Part shown: piece by piece, positions 1 through 5,576 of the stretch
Position numbering within the stretch: the first letter of the stretch is position 1
Layout of the letters: every line of letters begins with the position of its first letter
DNA from: Alphaproteobacteria bacterium
GTDB taxonomy: Bacteria > Pseudomonadota > Alphaproteobacteria > Reyranellales > Reyranellaceae
DNA: 7,711 nucleotides
Reading direction: 5' to 3'
Assembly: GCA_013290035.1 (NCBI GenBank)
Contig: JABCYT010000135.1
Span: 1 to 7,711, forward strand
Notes under the pieces: model-generated
What the model was told of the DNA's origin: nothing
The model's database searches: none
Seen by the model: the letters and a program-made list of their open reading frames with translations, nothing else
Made by a program: the position numbers and the translations under genes

Positions 1-1218
1 CATGTCGACCTTGAAGCCGGCCTTCTCCATCAGGCGCTTGGCCACCGGCGCGAGGTTGGTCTGCCAGAAGAGATCGCTCGACTGCAGCAGCACGACCGGC
101 GTGCCGTCGTAGCCCGCCTGCTTCAGCAGCGCCGCGGCCTTGTCGAAATCCGACTCGAGCAGCCCCGCCATGCCCTTGTCGGACGCGTAGGGCGTGCCGC
201 AGATGAACAGCGCCTTGCACGGCTTGTACTTGGCCGGGTCGCCGATCACGGCCTTGAGGAAGTCCTCCTGATTGAAGGCGTACCACAGCGCGCGGCGCAC
301 CGTGGGATTGTCGAACGGCTTGTGCAGGTGGTTGAGGCGAAAGATGTTCTGGCTGCCGACCGGGCTCAGGGTCAGCAGCTGTATATTGCGGTCGGCCTCG
401 AGCAGGGGGTGCAGGTCGAACGGCGGCGCCTCGATGAAGTCGATCTCGCCGGCCTGCAGCGCATTGATCGCCTGCAGGTGGTCGGGCATGGCGTGCCATT
501 CGATGCGGTCGACCTTGGCGATCTTGCCGCCGGCCAGCCGCGAGACCGGCTCGGCGCGCGGCTTGTAGTCGGGATTCCTGACATAGACGGCCAGGTGGCC
601 GGGCCGCCATTCGTCCTTCTTGAAGATGAACGGGCCCGAGCCGGTCGGATCGGTGATCTGGGTGAAGGGATCGGTCTCGGCGACCCGCCGGGGCATCATG
701 AAGGGCACGTTGGAATTGGGCTTGCCCAGCGCCGGCAGCAGGAGCGCGGTCGGCTCCTTCAGCCTGATCTCGATGGTGCGCGCATCCTTGGCCTCTACGG
801 CCAGGACGAAGGTCATGAGCTTCTGGCCGACGACGTCGCGGGCGGCCCAGCGCCGGATCGAGGCCACGCAGTCCTCGGCCGTCACCGGCTGGCCGTCGTG
901 CCATTTGAGGCCGTCGCGCAGGGTGAAGGTATAGGTGAGCTTGTCGGCGGAGACCTCGGTCCGGTCGACCATCTGCGGCCTGATCTCGCCCTCGGCGTCG
1001 GTGGCGAACAGCGTGTCGTAGACCATGTAGCCGTGGTCGCGGATGACGAAGGCGGTGTTCCAGATCGGATCGAGGATTTTCAGGTCGGAGTTCATGACGA
1101 TGCGCAGCACCGTCTCCGCCTGGACCGCGCCGGCGGAGATCAGCAATGCCGCAATGGCCATCAGCCACCGCACGACGTGGCGTTTGCAACGACGACCAAA
1201 AGCGCCGGGCCGGTTCAT
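1..1218 (-). CDS. ABC transporter substrate-binding protein, family 5 (peptide/opine/nickel type), C-terminus beyond window
   Basis: This is the periplasmic solute receptor of an ABC importer of the DppA/OppA class; it would deliver a peptide or similar small molecule to a membrane permease not seen here. The frame is open from an ATG at 1218 to the left edge (406 residues), so the gene is cut; family members are usually about 500-540 residues. Residues 1-34 look like a Sec signal peptide: a basic start (GRRCKRH), a hydrophobic run MAIAALLISAGA, and VQA before the probable cut at 34/35. Family features follow: LDPIWNT (49-55), YDTLF (67-71), the conserved block LTYTFTLRDGLKWHDGQPVT (94-113), DPTGSGPF (190-197) and KPFDNPTVRRALWYAF (300-315). 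A GGGAGAG ribosome site lies at 1224-1230, 5 bases before the ATG. The ligand cannot be read from sequence. C334 and C340 could form a disulfide. The gene is divergent from dodecin; downstream permease genes, if any, lie off the left edge. Confidence 0.93.
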   Translation of the reverse strand, partial: MNRPGAFGRRCKRHVVRWLMAIAALLISAGAVQAETVLRIVMNSDLKILDPIWNTAFVIRDHGYMVYDTLFATDAEGEIRPQMVDRTEVSADKLTYTFTLRDGLKWHDGQPVTAEDCVASIRRWAARDVVGQKLMTFVLAVEAKDARTIEIRLKEPTALLLPALGKPNSNVPFMMPRRVAETDPFTQITDPTGSGPFIFKKDEWRPGHLAVYVRNPDYKPRAEPVSRLAGGKIAKVDRIEWHAMPDHLQAINALQAGEIDFIEAPPFDLHPLLEADRNIQLLTLSPVGSQNIFRLNHLHKPFDNPTVRRALWYAFNQEDFLKAVIGDPAKYKPCKALFICGTPYASDKGMAGLLESDFDKAAALLKQAGYDGTPVVLLQSSDLFWQTNLAPVAKRLMEKAGFKVDM

Positions 1219-1356
1219 GGCGTCTCTCCCATCACGCGGGGACAACGCAACGCAACGCGAGCACTGAGCCGACTGTGGCAGGCGCGCCGATCGGGGACAA
1301 CCCCGGATACGACTGCTAAAGTCGTGGACTTTTCGCGTCACAACAGGGAGGAGCAA
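1219..1356. promoter_or_regulatory. Divergent intergenic region between binding protein and dodecin, with short repeats
   Basis: These 138 bases must hold the promoters of both divergent genes. Visible structure: a 10-bp direct repeat CGGGGACAAC at 1237-1246 and 1292-1301 (55 bp apart, start to start); three tandem CAACG units at 1243-1257; a GC hairpin CGGGG-ACAA-CCCCG at 1292-1305; and a 6-bp inverted repeat ACGACT-gctaa-AGTCGT at 1309-1325. I could not assign convincing -35/-10 boxes on either strand. That the repeats are operator sites is inferred from their position only. Confidence 0.45.
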
Positions 1357-1575
1357 ATGGCTACCAACCGGACGTACGTGAAGACCGAAGTGGTCGGCAG
1401 TTCCGACAAGTCGGTCTCCGATGCCATCGAGTCGGCGATCGCCGTGGCATCGCGGTCGCTGCGCAATCTCGCCTGGTTCGAGGTGATCGACGTTCGCGGC
1501 AGCATTCACGACAACAAGGTCTCGAACTACCAGGTGACGCTGAAGCTGGGCTTGAAGTACGAACCGAAGGCGTAG
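1357..1575 (+). CDS. Dodecin family flavin-binding protein
   Basis: Dodecins are very small cytoplasmic proteins that assemble into hollow dodecamers binding pairs of flavins (riboflavin, FMN or FAD); they are thought to store or buffer free flavin and quench its photochemistry. The 72-residue length is typical. The fold pattern is visible: strand 1 (YVKTEVVGSS, 7-16), the single helix (SVSDAIESAIAVASRSL, 19-35), then strands with AWFEVIDVRGSI (39-50) and YQVTLKLGLKYEP (58-70). W40, which stacks on the isoalloxazine ring, and Q59, which contacts it, are both present and 19 residues apart, as in the archaeal prototype (W36/Q55, from memory). A strong AGGGAGGAG site at 1345-1353 fixes the start at 1357. 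A much longer reading of the same frame from 322 only runs antisense through the binding-protein gene and is not credible. It appears to be a single-gene unit; any link to the flavin-dependent hydroxylase downstream is speculation. Confidence 0.95.
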   Translation: MATNRTYVKTEVVGSSDKSVSDAIESAIAVASRSLRNLAWFEVIDVRGSIHDNKVSNYQVTLKLGLKYEPKA

Positions 1576-1636
1576 CCCGAGCGCATAGCGTGCCTTCGGT
1601 GACGCTGATGTGAGCAACGTGTGATGGCGCGGAGGG

Positions 1637-1664
1637 CGGGACAAAGGCTAGCGTTGCCGTCCCG
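1637..1664 (+). repeat. Hairpin-forming inverted repeat just upstream of the LysR-type gene
   Basis: CGGGAC at 1637-1642 pairs with GTCCCG at 1659-1664, and GGC (1646-1648) can pair with GCC (1656-1658) inside it after a 3-base AAA bulge. No T-run follows, so it does not look like a standard intrinsic terminator for dodecin. It abuts GAGAGG (1664-1669) and the upstream ATG at 1671. It could be an autoregulatory operator, an RNA structure in the leader, or chance in GC-rich DNA. Confidence 0.35.
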
Positions 1665-1709
1665 AGAGGTATGGGCCACCGCTGGCATGACGAGGTCCTG
1701 CTCCCTTCG

Positions 1710-2621
1710 ATGACGTCCCGCCTGCCCTCGCTGCGCGCGGTCGCGATCTTCGTGGCGGCTGGCCGTGCGCTCAGCTTCACCGAAGCGGCGAAGACCGCCA
1801 GTCTCACGCCCTCGGCGGTGAGCCGGCGCATCCGCGACCTCGAGCGCGACCTCGGCACGGCGCTGTTCCGCCGCTTCAACCGCCGGCTCGAGCTGACGCC
1901 GGCCGGGGCGCGCTATCTCGCGGGCGTGAGCCAGGCGATCGACCTCATCGAGCGCGAGAGCGCCGCCGTCCGGTCGCGCCGGCGCGGGGCGGCGCTGCGG
2001 CTCTCGGTGCTGCAATCCTTTGCCAGCCTCTGGCTGCTGCCGCGGCTGGCCGCGTTCAAGTCGGTGCGGCCCGACATCGACGTCGAGGTCGAGACCTCGA
2101 CCGAACTGGTCGACCTGGTCGACGAACACTTCGACGCCGCCATCCGCTTCGGCACCGGACGCTGGCCCGGCCTTCTGGCCGAGCGCCTGTTCGAGGTGCG
2201 GCTCTTCCCGCTCGCCGCACCCGGCCTGCTGCCGGCCGGCAAGCCCGCCTCCGCCGCCGCGCTCGACAGCACGACCCTGCTCGAGATCGCGCAGTCGCCC
2301 GACCTGTGGCCGCAATATCTGGCGGGGATCGGACTCGCCGGCTATCGCCCGCGCCGCGTCCAGACGTTCGACAACGCCCAGGTGATGTTCGCGGCGGTGG
2401 CCAACGGACTGGGACTGGCGCTGGGCGCGCGCGAACTGGTCGAGCGCCAGCTGAAATCGGGACGGCTGGTCGCGCCCTTCAGCAACCCGCCGGTGGCGAT
2501 CCGGCAAAGCTACTATCTGGTCTACACCAAGGACCGCAAGGACCAGCCGGCGCTCAAGGCGCTGCGCCGGGCGCTGGTGGGCGGGGGCGCGGCAAAGGTG
2601 GTGCGCCCTCGCATGCGCTGA
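1710..2621 (+). CDS. LysR-family transcriptional regulator (GcvA-like)
   Basis: Cytoplasmic DNA-binding regulator of the LysR family, 303 residues from this start. An N-terminal winged helix-turn-helix (about residues 4-63) contains LPSLRAVAIFVAAGRALSFT, EAAKTASLTPSAVSRRIRDLE and LGTALFRRFNRRLELTPAG, the standard LysR signature order. The rest (about 90-295) is the periplasmic-binding-like effector domain, with LRLSVLQSFASLWLLPRL, PDIDVEVET, DAAIRFGTGRWPGL and the late block MFAAVANGLGLALGARELVE. The LPSLRA opening and the RFGTGRWPGL block resemble the GcvA subgroup. An in-frame ATG at 1671 would add 13 residues; I prefer 1710 because GcvA-type proteins begin 3-6 residues before the LPxLxA motif, although GAGG at 1692-1695 is somewhat far away, so the start is uncertain. 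It is followed 83 bp later by the SnoaL-like gene on the same strand. The target and inducer are unknown; control of the neighbouring plus-strand genes or of the hydroxylase/dioxygenase pair is inference. Confidence 0.93.
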   Translation: MTSRLPSLRAVAIFVAAGRALSFTEAAKTASLTPSAVSRRIRDLERDLGTALFRRFNRRLELTPAGARYLAGVSQAIDLIERESAAVRSRRRGAALRLSVLQSFASLWLLPRLAAFKSVRPDIDVEVETSTELVDLVDEHFDAAIRFGTGRWPGLLAERLFEVRLFPLAAPGLLPAGKPASAAALDSTTLLEIAQSPDLWPQYLAGIGLAGYRPRRVQTFDNAQVMFAAVANGLGLALGARELVERQLKSGRLVAPFSNPPVAIRQSYYLVYTKDRKDQPALKALRRALVGGGAAKVVRPRMR

Positions 2622-2704
2622 GCTCACGCGAGGCGGCCGGAACGTCGTTTGTCGCGGCAAGCCGGCGCTCAGTAGCGTGCGATGAACCCCAACAGGAGAT
2701 CATC

Positions 2705-3232
2705 ATGCGCCTTCCGATGACTGCCGCCTTTGCCGCCGTTGCCGTCCTGGCGAGCCTCGCCAGCCTGCCCGCCGCCTGGGCGGCGGATGGCGAGGCGAAC
2801 AAGAAGCTCGTCCGCGGCCTCATCGAGGAAGTCATGAACAAGCGCCAGCCGGCCGCGGTGGATCGCTTCCTGGCGGCCGACTTCATCGAGCACAATCCCA
2901 ACCTGCCGCAGGGCCGCGACGGACGGAAGCAGTTCGTCGCCGCGGTGCTGGCCGGCTTCAGCGACTATCGCGGCGAGATCGTCGAGATCCTGGCGGAGGG
3001 CGACAAGGTGGTGGTGCGCACCCAGTGGTCGGGCACGCAGGACGGCCCGTTCCTCGGCCTGCCGCCGTCGGGCAACAAGGTGCGCTTCTCGACCGCCGAT
3101 TTCTTCCTCATCGAGGGCGGCAAGGTGGCCGAGCATTGGGACGTGGTCGACAGCCTGCCGCGCGCCGTGGCGCTGGGCCTGGTGCCGCCGCCCAAGGTGC
3201 CGACCCAGATCGCGCCGCCGAAGCAGCCGTAG
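2705..3232 (+). CDS. Exported SnoaL-like / NTF2-fold protein
   Basis: A 175-residue protein with a clear Sec signal peptide: MRLPM, the hydrophobic stretch TAAFAAVAVLASLASLPA, and AWA before the probable cleavage at 26/27. The mature part is a single SnoaL/NTF2-fold domain (about 30-150): helix ANKKLVRGLIEEVMNK, then AVDRFLAADFIEHNPNLPQGRDG (H63), GFSDYRGEIVEILAEGDKVVVRTQWSGTQ, GNKVRFSTADFFLIEGGKVAEHWDVVD (H144, D146). These HNP and HWDVVD positions are where polyketide-cyclase-like SnoaL proteins carry pocket residues; the fold also hosts many unrelated activities, so the reaction is not known. The C-terminal 15 residues are proline-rich (PPPKVPTQIAPPKQP). AGGAG at 2694-2698, 6 bases before the ATG, sets the start; the same frame stays open upstream but overlaps the LysR gene. 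It may be cotranscribed with the amidohydrolase 72 bp downstream. Confidence 0.88.
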   Translation: MRLPMTAAFAAVAVLASLASLPAAWAADGEANKKLVRGLIEEVMNKRQPAAVDRFLAADFIEHNPNLPQGRDGRKQFVAAVLAGFSDYRGEIVEILAEGDKVVVRTQWSGTQDGPFLGLPPSGNKVRFSTADFFLIEGGKVAEHWDVVDSLPRAVALGLVPPPKVPTQIAPPKQP

Positions 3233-3304
3233 CGGAGCTCAGGTCTTCAGGATGGCGGCGATCGGGATCTAATCTAGAATGGCTCCGACGCACGAAGGGT
3301 CCGG

Positions 3305-4567
3305 ATGCCGCATACGCTTTTCACCAACGCGAACCTCGTCCTGGACGGCTTCACCGCCCTGCAGCCCTCGTTCTCCGTCCTGGTGAAGGACGGCCTGATC
3401 GCGTCGGTCTCCGCCGCGCCGATCGACGGCGGCGACGCGACAGTCGTCGATGTCGGTGGCCGGACCTTGATGCCGGGCCTGATCGACGCCCATGCCCACA
3501 TCATGGGGCTGTCGCTCACGCCCAAGAACATCGCCTATCCGGCGGCGGAGATCGCCATCGCCTCGGCGAACTACCTGCGCAACTGCCTGATGGACGGCTA
3601 CACCACCATCCGCGAGGCCGGCGGCGCCGATCACGCCACGGCGCGGCTGCTGGCCGAGGGGCATATCGTGGGGCCGCGGCTGTTCTATTCCGGCAAGGCG
3701 CTGACGCAGACCGGCGGCGGCGCCGATTTCCGGACGCCGGATGAGGAAATCGATCCGTGCGGCCATGTCGGGCCGTTCTCCAACATGTCGGTGATCGCCG
3801 ACGGCACGGACGCGGTGCGCAAGGCCACCCGCGAGGAGCTGCGCAAGGGCGCCACGCAAATCAAGCTGTTCGCGTCGGGCGGCGTCGTGTTTCCCGCCGA
3901 AGGCCATGCGACGCGCTACGAGTTCAGCGATGCCGAATTGCGCGCGGCGGTCGAGGAGGCGGCGGCACGCGACACCTATGTCATGGCGCACGTCTACACC
4001 GACGAGGGCGTGCGGCGCTGCCTCAAGGCGGGCGTGCGCTCCATCGAGCATGCCAATTTCGTGACCGAGGAGACGGTGGCGATGATGGCCGACTGCGGCG
4101 CGTTCTACGTCCCGACCTTCATCTCGCTCGTCCAGCGAGTCGAAAGCGCCGCCGAGACGCATCTGCCCGATGCCATCGTCGACAACCTCCGGCGCACCAT
4201 CGCCCGCGGCAAGCAGGTCTATGCCTTGGCTAAGAAGCACAAGGTGCCGATCGGCTTCGGCACCGACCTGTGGGGACCCGAAGCGCAGAAGTCGCAGCTC
4301 CGCGAGTTCGAGATGCGACGGGACGTCGACACACCCGCCGACATCCTGCGCTCGGCGACCGCCACCAACGCCGAGCTGCTGATGGAGAAGGGCAGGCTCG
4401 GCGCCATCGCCCAGGGCGCCCGTGCCGACCTGCTGGTCGTCGAGGGCGATCCCCTGGCCGACCTTAGCGTCCTGATGGATCCGCAGAAGCACCTGAAATT
4501 CATCATGAAGGACGGCGTGGTCTACAAGAACGAGTTGCCGGCGGTGGCCCTTCGCTCGCCTGGCTAG
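3305..4567 (+). CDS. Metal-dependent amidohydrolase (imidazolonepropionase / Xaa-Pro dipeptidase-like)
   Basis: A 420-residue member of the amidohydrolase superfamily, probably cytoplasmic as there is no signal peptide. It would hydrolyse a C-N bond (amide, cyclic amide or dipeptide) with a binuclear metal centre. The complete ligand set is visible: H63 and H65 in GLIDAHAHIMG, K187 in QIKLFASGG (the usual carboxylated lysine), H229 in YVMAHVYTDEG, H249 in SIEHANF, and D321 in FGTDLWG. The N-terminal beta-sandwich half (LFTNANLVLDG... VDVGGRTLMPG) and its C-terminal completion (GRLGAIAQGARADLLVVEGDPLADLSVL, 363-390) are both intact, so the gene looks functional. Relatives include bacterial Xaa-Arg/Xaa-Lys dipeptidases and other metal-dependent hydrolases; the substrate cannot be chosen from sequence. 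GAAGGG at 3294-3299 supports the start; an ATG at 3279 is out of frame. The stop codon overlaps that of the convergent dioxygenase gene. Confidence 0.93.
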   Translation: MPHTLFTNANLVLDGFTALQPSFSVLVKDGLIASVSAAPIDGGDATVVDVGGRTLMPGLIDAHAHIMGLSLTPKNIAYPAAEIAIASANYLRNCLMDGYTTIREAGGADHATARLLAEGHIVGPRLFYSGKALTQTGGGADFRTPDEEIDPCGHVGPFSNMSVIADGTDAVRKATREELRKGATQIKLFASGGVVFPAEGHATRYEFSDAELRAAVEEAAARDTYVMAHVYTDEGVRRCLKAGVRSIEHANFVTEETVAMMADCGAFYVPTFISLVQRVESAAETHLPDAIVDNLRRTIARGKQVYALAKKHKVPIGFGTDLWGPEAQKSQLREFEMRRDVDTPADILRSATATNAELLMEKGRLGAIAQGARADLLVVEGDPLADLSVLMDPQKHLKFIMKDGVVYKNELPAVALRSPG

Positions 4568-5475
4568 GCGGCGCCGGTGACCTTGTAGGCGGCGATCTCG
4601 CCGGTGGTCGACATGCGCGGATCGCGATAGGAGCCCCAGGAGTCGAAGTTGGCGGGGGTCGGTTCCAGCCGGCGCGGCGCCCGCGCGCCGATCTCGGGAA
4701 ATTCCTCCATGCCGAAGCTGTATTCCAGGGTCATGCCGTCGGGATCGAGGAAGTACAGGAACACGCTGGTCGATGCCGGATGGCGGCCGGGCCCGTACAC
4801 CACCGGCACGTCCTTTGCCTTGAGGCGTGCCAGGCCGCGACCGACATCGTCGATCTCGGTCACCATGAAGTTCAGATGATGGAAGTGATTGCGCGCGGCG
4901 CGGCCGATGCCGATGCCATGGTGATAGGGGTTGGGAAAGGCGCGGTAGAACGTGATGCCCTCGCCCAGGCTGTCGGACTGGGCAAAGTTCAGCACGTCGC
5001 GGAAGAAGGCATTGGCCTCCTCGTACTGCGGCGTCGCCCAGACGACATGGCCCAGCCGCTGGATCTTGGCCAGGGTCGGCACGAAGGGTTTTGGCGGGGT
5101 GGCGGCGGGCAGCAGGTAGAATTCCAAGGTCGCGCCCAGGTTGGGCTCGACGGTGCGCGTGGCGCGGCCCAGCCCGCGGCTCTTGCACTCCGCATCGCCC
5201 AGCGATTCGAAGGCGACGCCGGCGCTCTTGAGCGCCGCATGCAGGCTCGCGAACTGGCGCTCGTCCTCGAGCATCCAGCCGCCGCGCCGAAAACCCGGCT
5301 GCCGGGCCTTGTGCAGCACGACCGCATAGGGATCCTCCGAGCAGCGGAAGCGCCGCCCGCCGTCGGGACCCTCGCCGGCGGGTTCCAGTCCGACGATGTC
5401 GCGATAGAAGGCGGCGGAGCGCTCAAGGTCGGTGACCATGAGCTCGACATAGCCCAGCTTGCGATAGCGGATCAT
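4564..5475 (-). CDS. VOC-superfamily extradiol ring-cleavage dioxygenase (BphC / catechol 2,3-dioxygenase-like)
   Basis: A 303-residue two-domain VOC protein predicted to open a catechol-type ring next to the diol (meta-cleavage) using Fe(II) or Mn(II) in the cytoplasm. The N-terminal module covers about 5-122 (LGYVELMVTDLERSAAFYRDIVGLE to GATLEFYLLP) and the catalytic C-terminal module about 138-256. Metal ligands by comparison with XylE/BphC are H143 (RLGHVVWA), H200 (HFHHLNFMV) and E251 (GMTLEYSF). H185, H232 and Y241 fall at the positions of the conserved second-shell residues. Residues 230-251 fit the published extradiol signature pattern (GxH, seven residues, LY, two residues, DPxG, three residues, E) throughout. 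About 50 residues follow E251 (FPEIGARAPRRLEPTPANFDSWG...), as in many class I extradiol enzymes. The ATG at 5475 has a modest GGGGAA site at 5485-5490. The gene is divergent from the flavin hydroxylase, a pairing that supports an aromatic catabolic role. The substrate is unknown. Confidence 0.9.
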   Translation of the reverse strand: MIRYRKLGYVELMVTDLERSAAFYRDIVGLEPAGEGPDGGRRFRCSEDPYAVVLHKARQPGFRRGGWMLEDERQFASLHAALKSAGVAFESLGDAECKSRGLGRATRTVEPNLGATLEFYLLPAATPPKPFVPTLAKIQRLGHVVWATPQYEEANAFFRDVLNFAQSDSLGEGITFYRAFPNPYHHGIGIGRAARNHFHHLNFMVTEIDDVGRGLARLKAKDVPVVYGPGRHPASTSVFLYFLDPDGMTLEYSFGMEEFPEIGARAPRRLEPTPANFDSWGSYRDPRMSTTGEIAAYKVTGAA

Positions 5476-5576
5476 GGCGGCCAGTTCCCCGAGGTCGCAT
5501 GTCTACGTTGCGTCAGCGCGCTCCGCTCCATAGCATGGCGCCAATCTGCCTGGATAGCCGCCCGCGCGAGGTGACA
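5476..5576. promoter_or_regulatory. Divergent control region between dioxygenase and FAD hydroxylase
   Basis: The 101 bases between the dioxygenase ATG (5475, minus) and the preferred hydroxylase ATG (5577, plus) must carry both promoters. I see a perfect 8-bp palindrome AGCGCGCT at 5515-5522 and the hydroxylase ribosome site GAGGTGA at 5568-5574. No convincing -35/-10 pair or LysR-type T-N11-A box stands out. Shared control of the two genes is inferred from the arrangement. Confidence 0.45.

Noticed and set aside
322..1575. Long plus-strand frame of 417 codons ending in the dodecin sequence
   Set aside because: Codons before 1357 are antisense to the binding-protein gene, whose motifs are unmistakable on the minus strand; only the last 72 codons are real, and a strong ribosome site marks 1357.
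1527..2660. Minus-strand frame of 377 codons opposite the LysR gene
   Set aside because: The LysR helix-turn-helix and effector domain are clear on the plus strand; the minus frame also overlaps dodecin and has no family signature.
2306..3232. Extended 308-codon version of the SnoaL-like protein starting inside the LysR gene
   Set aside because: The extra 133 residues are out-of-frame LysR sequence; AGGAG at 2694-2698 and the signal peptide fix the start at 2705.
3269..5188. Long minus-strand frame of 639 codons
   Set aside because: It is a GC-driven shadow running antisense to the amidohydrolase and out of frame through the dioxygenase; its composition (rich in R, A, G, H) has no family pattern.
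5499..5576. Upstream ATG adding 26 residues to the FAD monooxygenase
   Set aside because: The added residues have no family match, and the better ribosome site (GAGGTGA) lies before 5577 with the Rossmann strand starting 10 residues later; not fully excluded.
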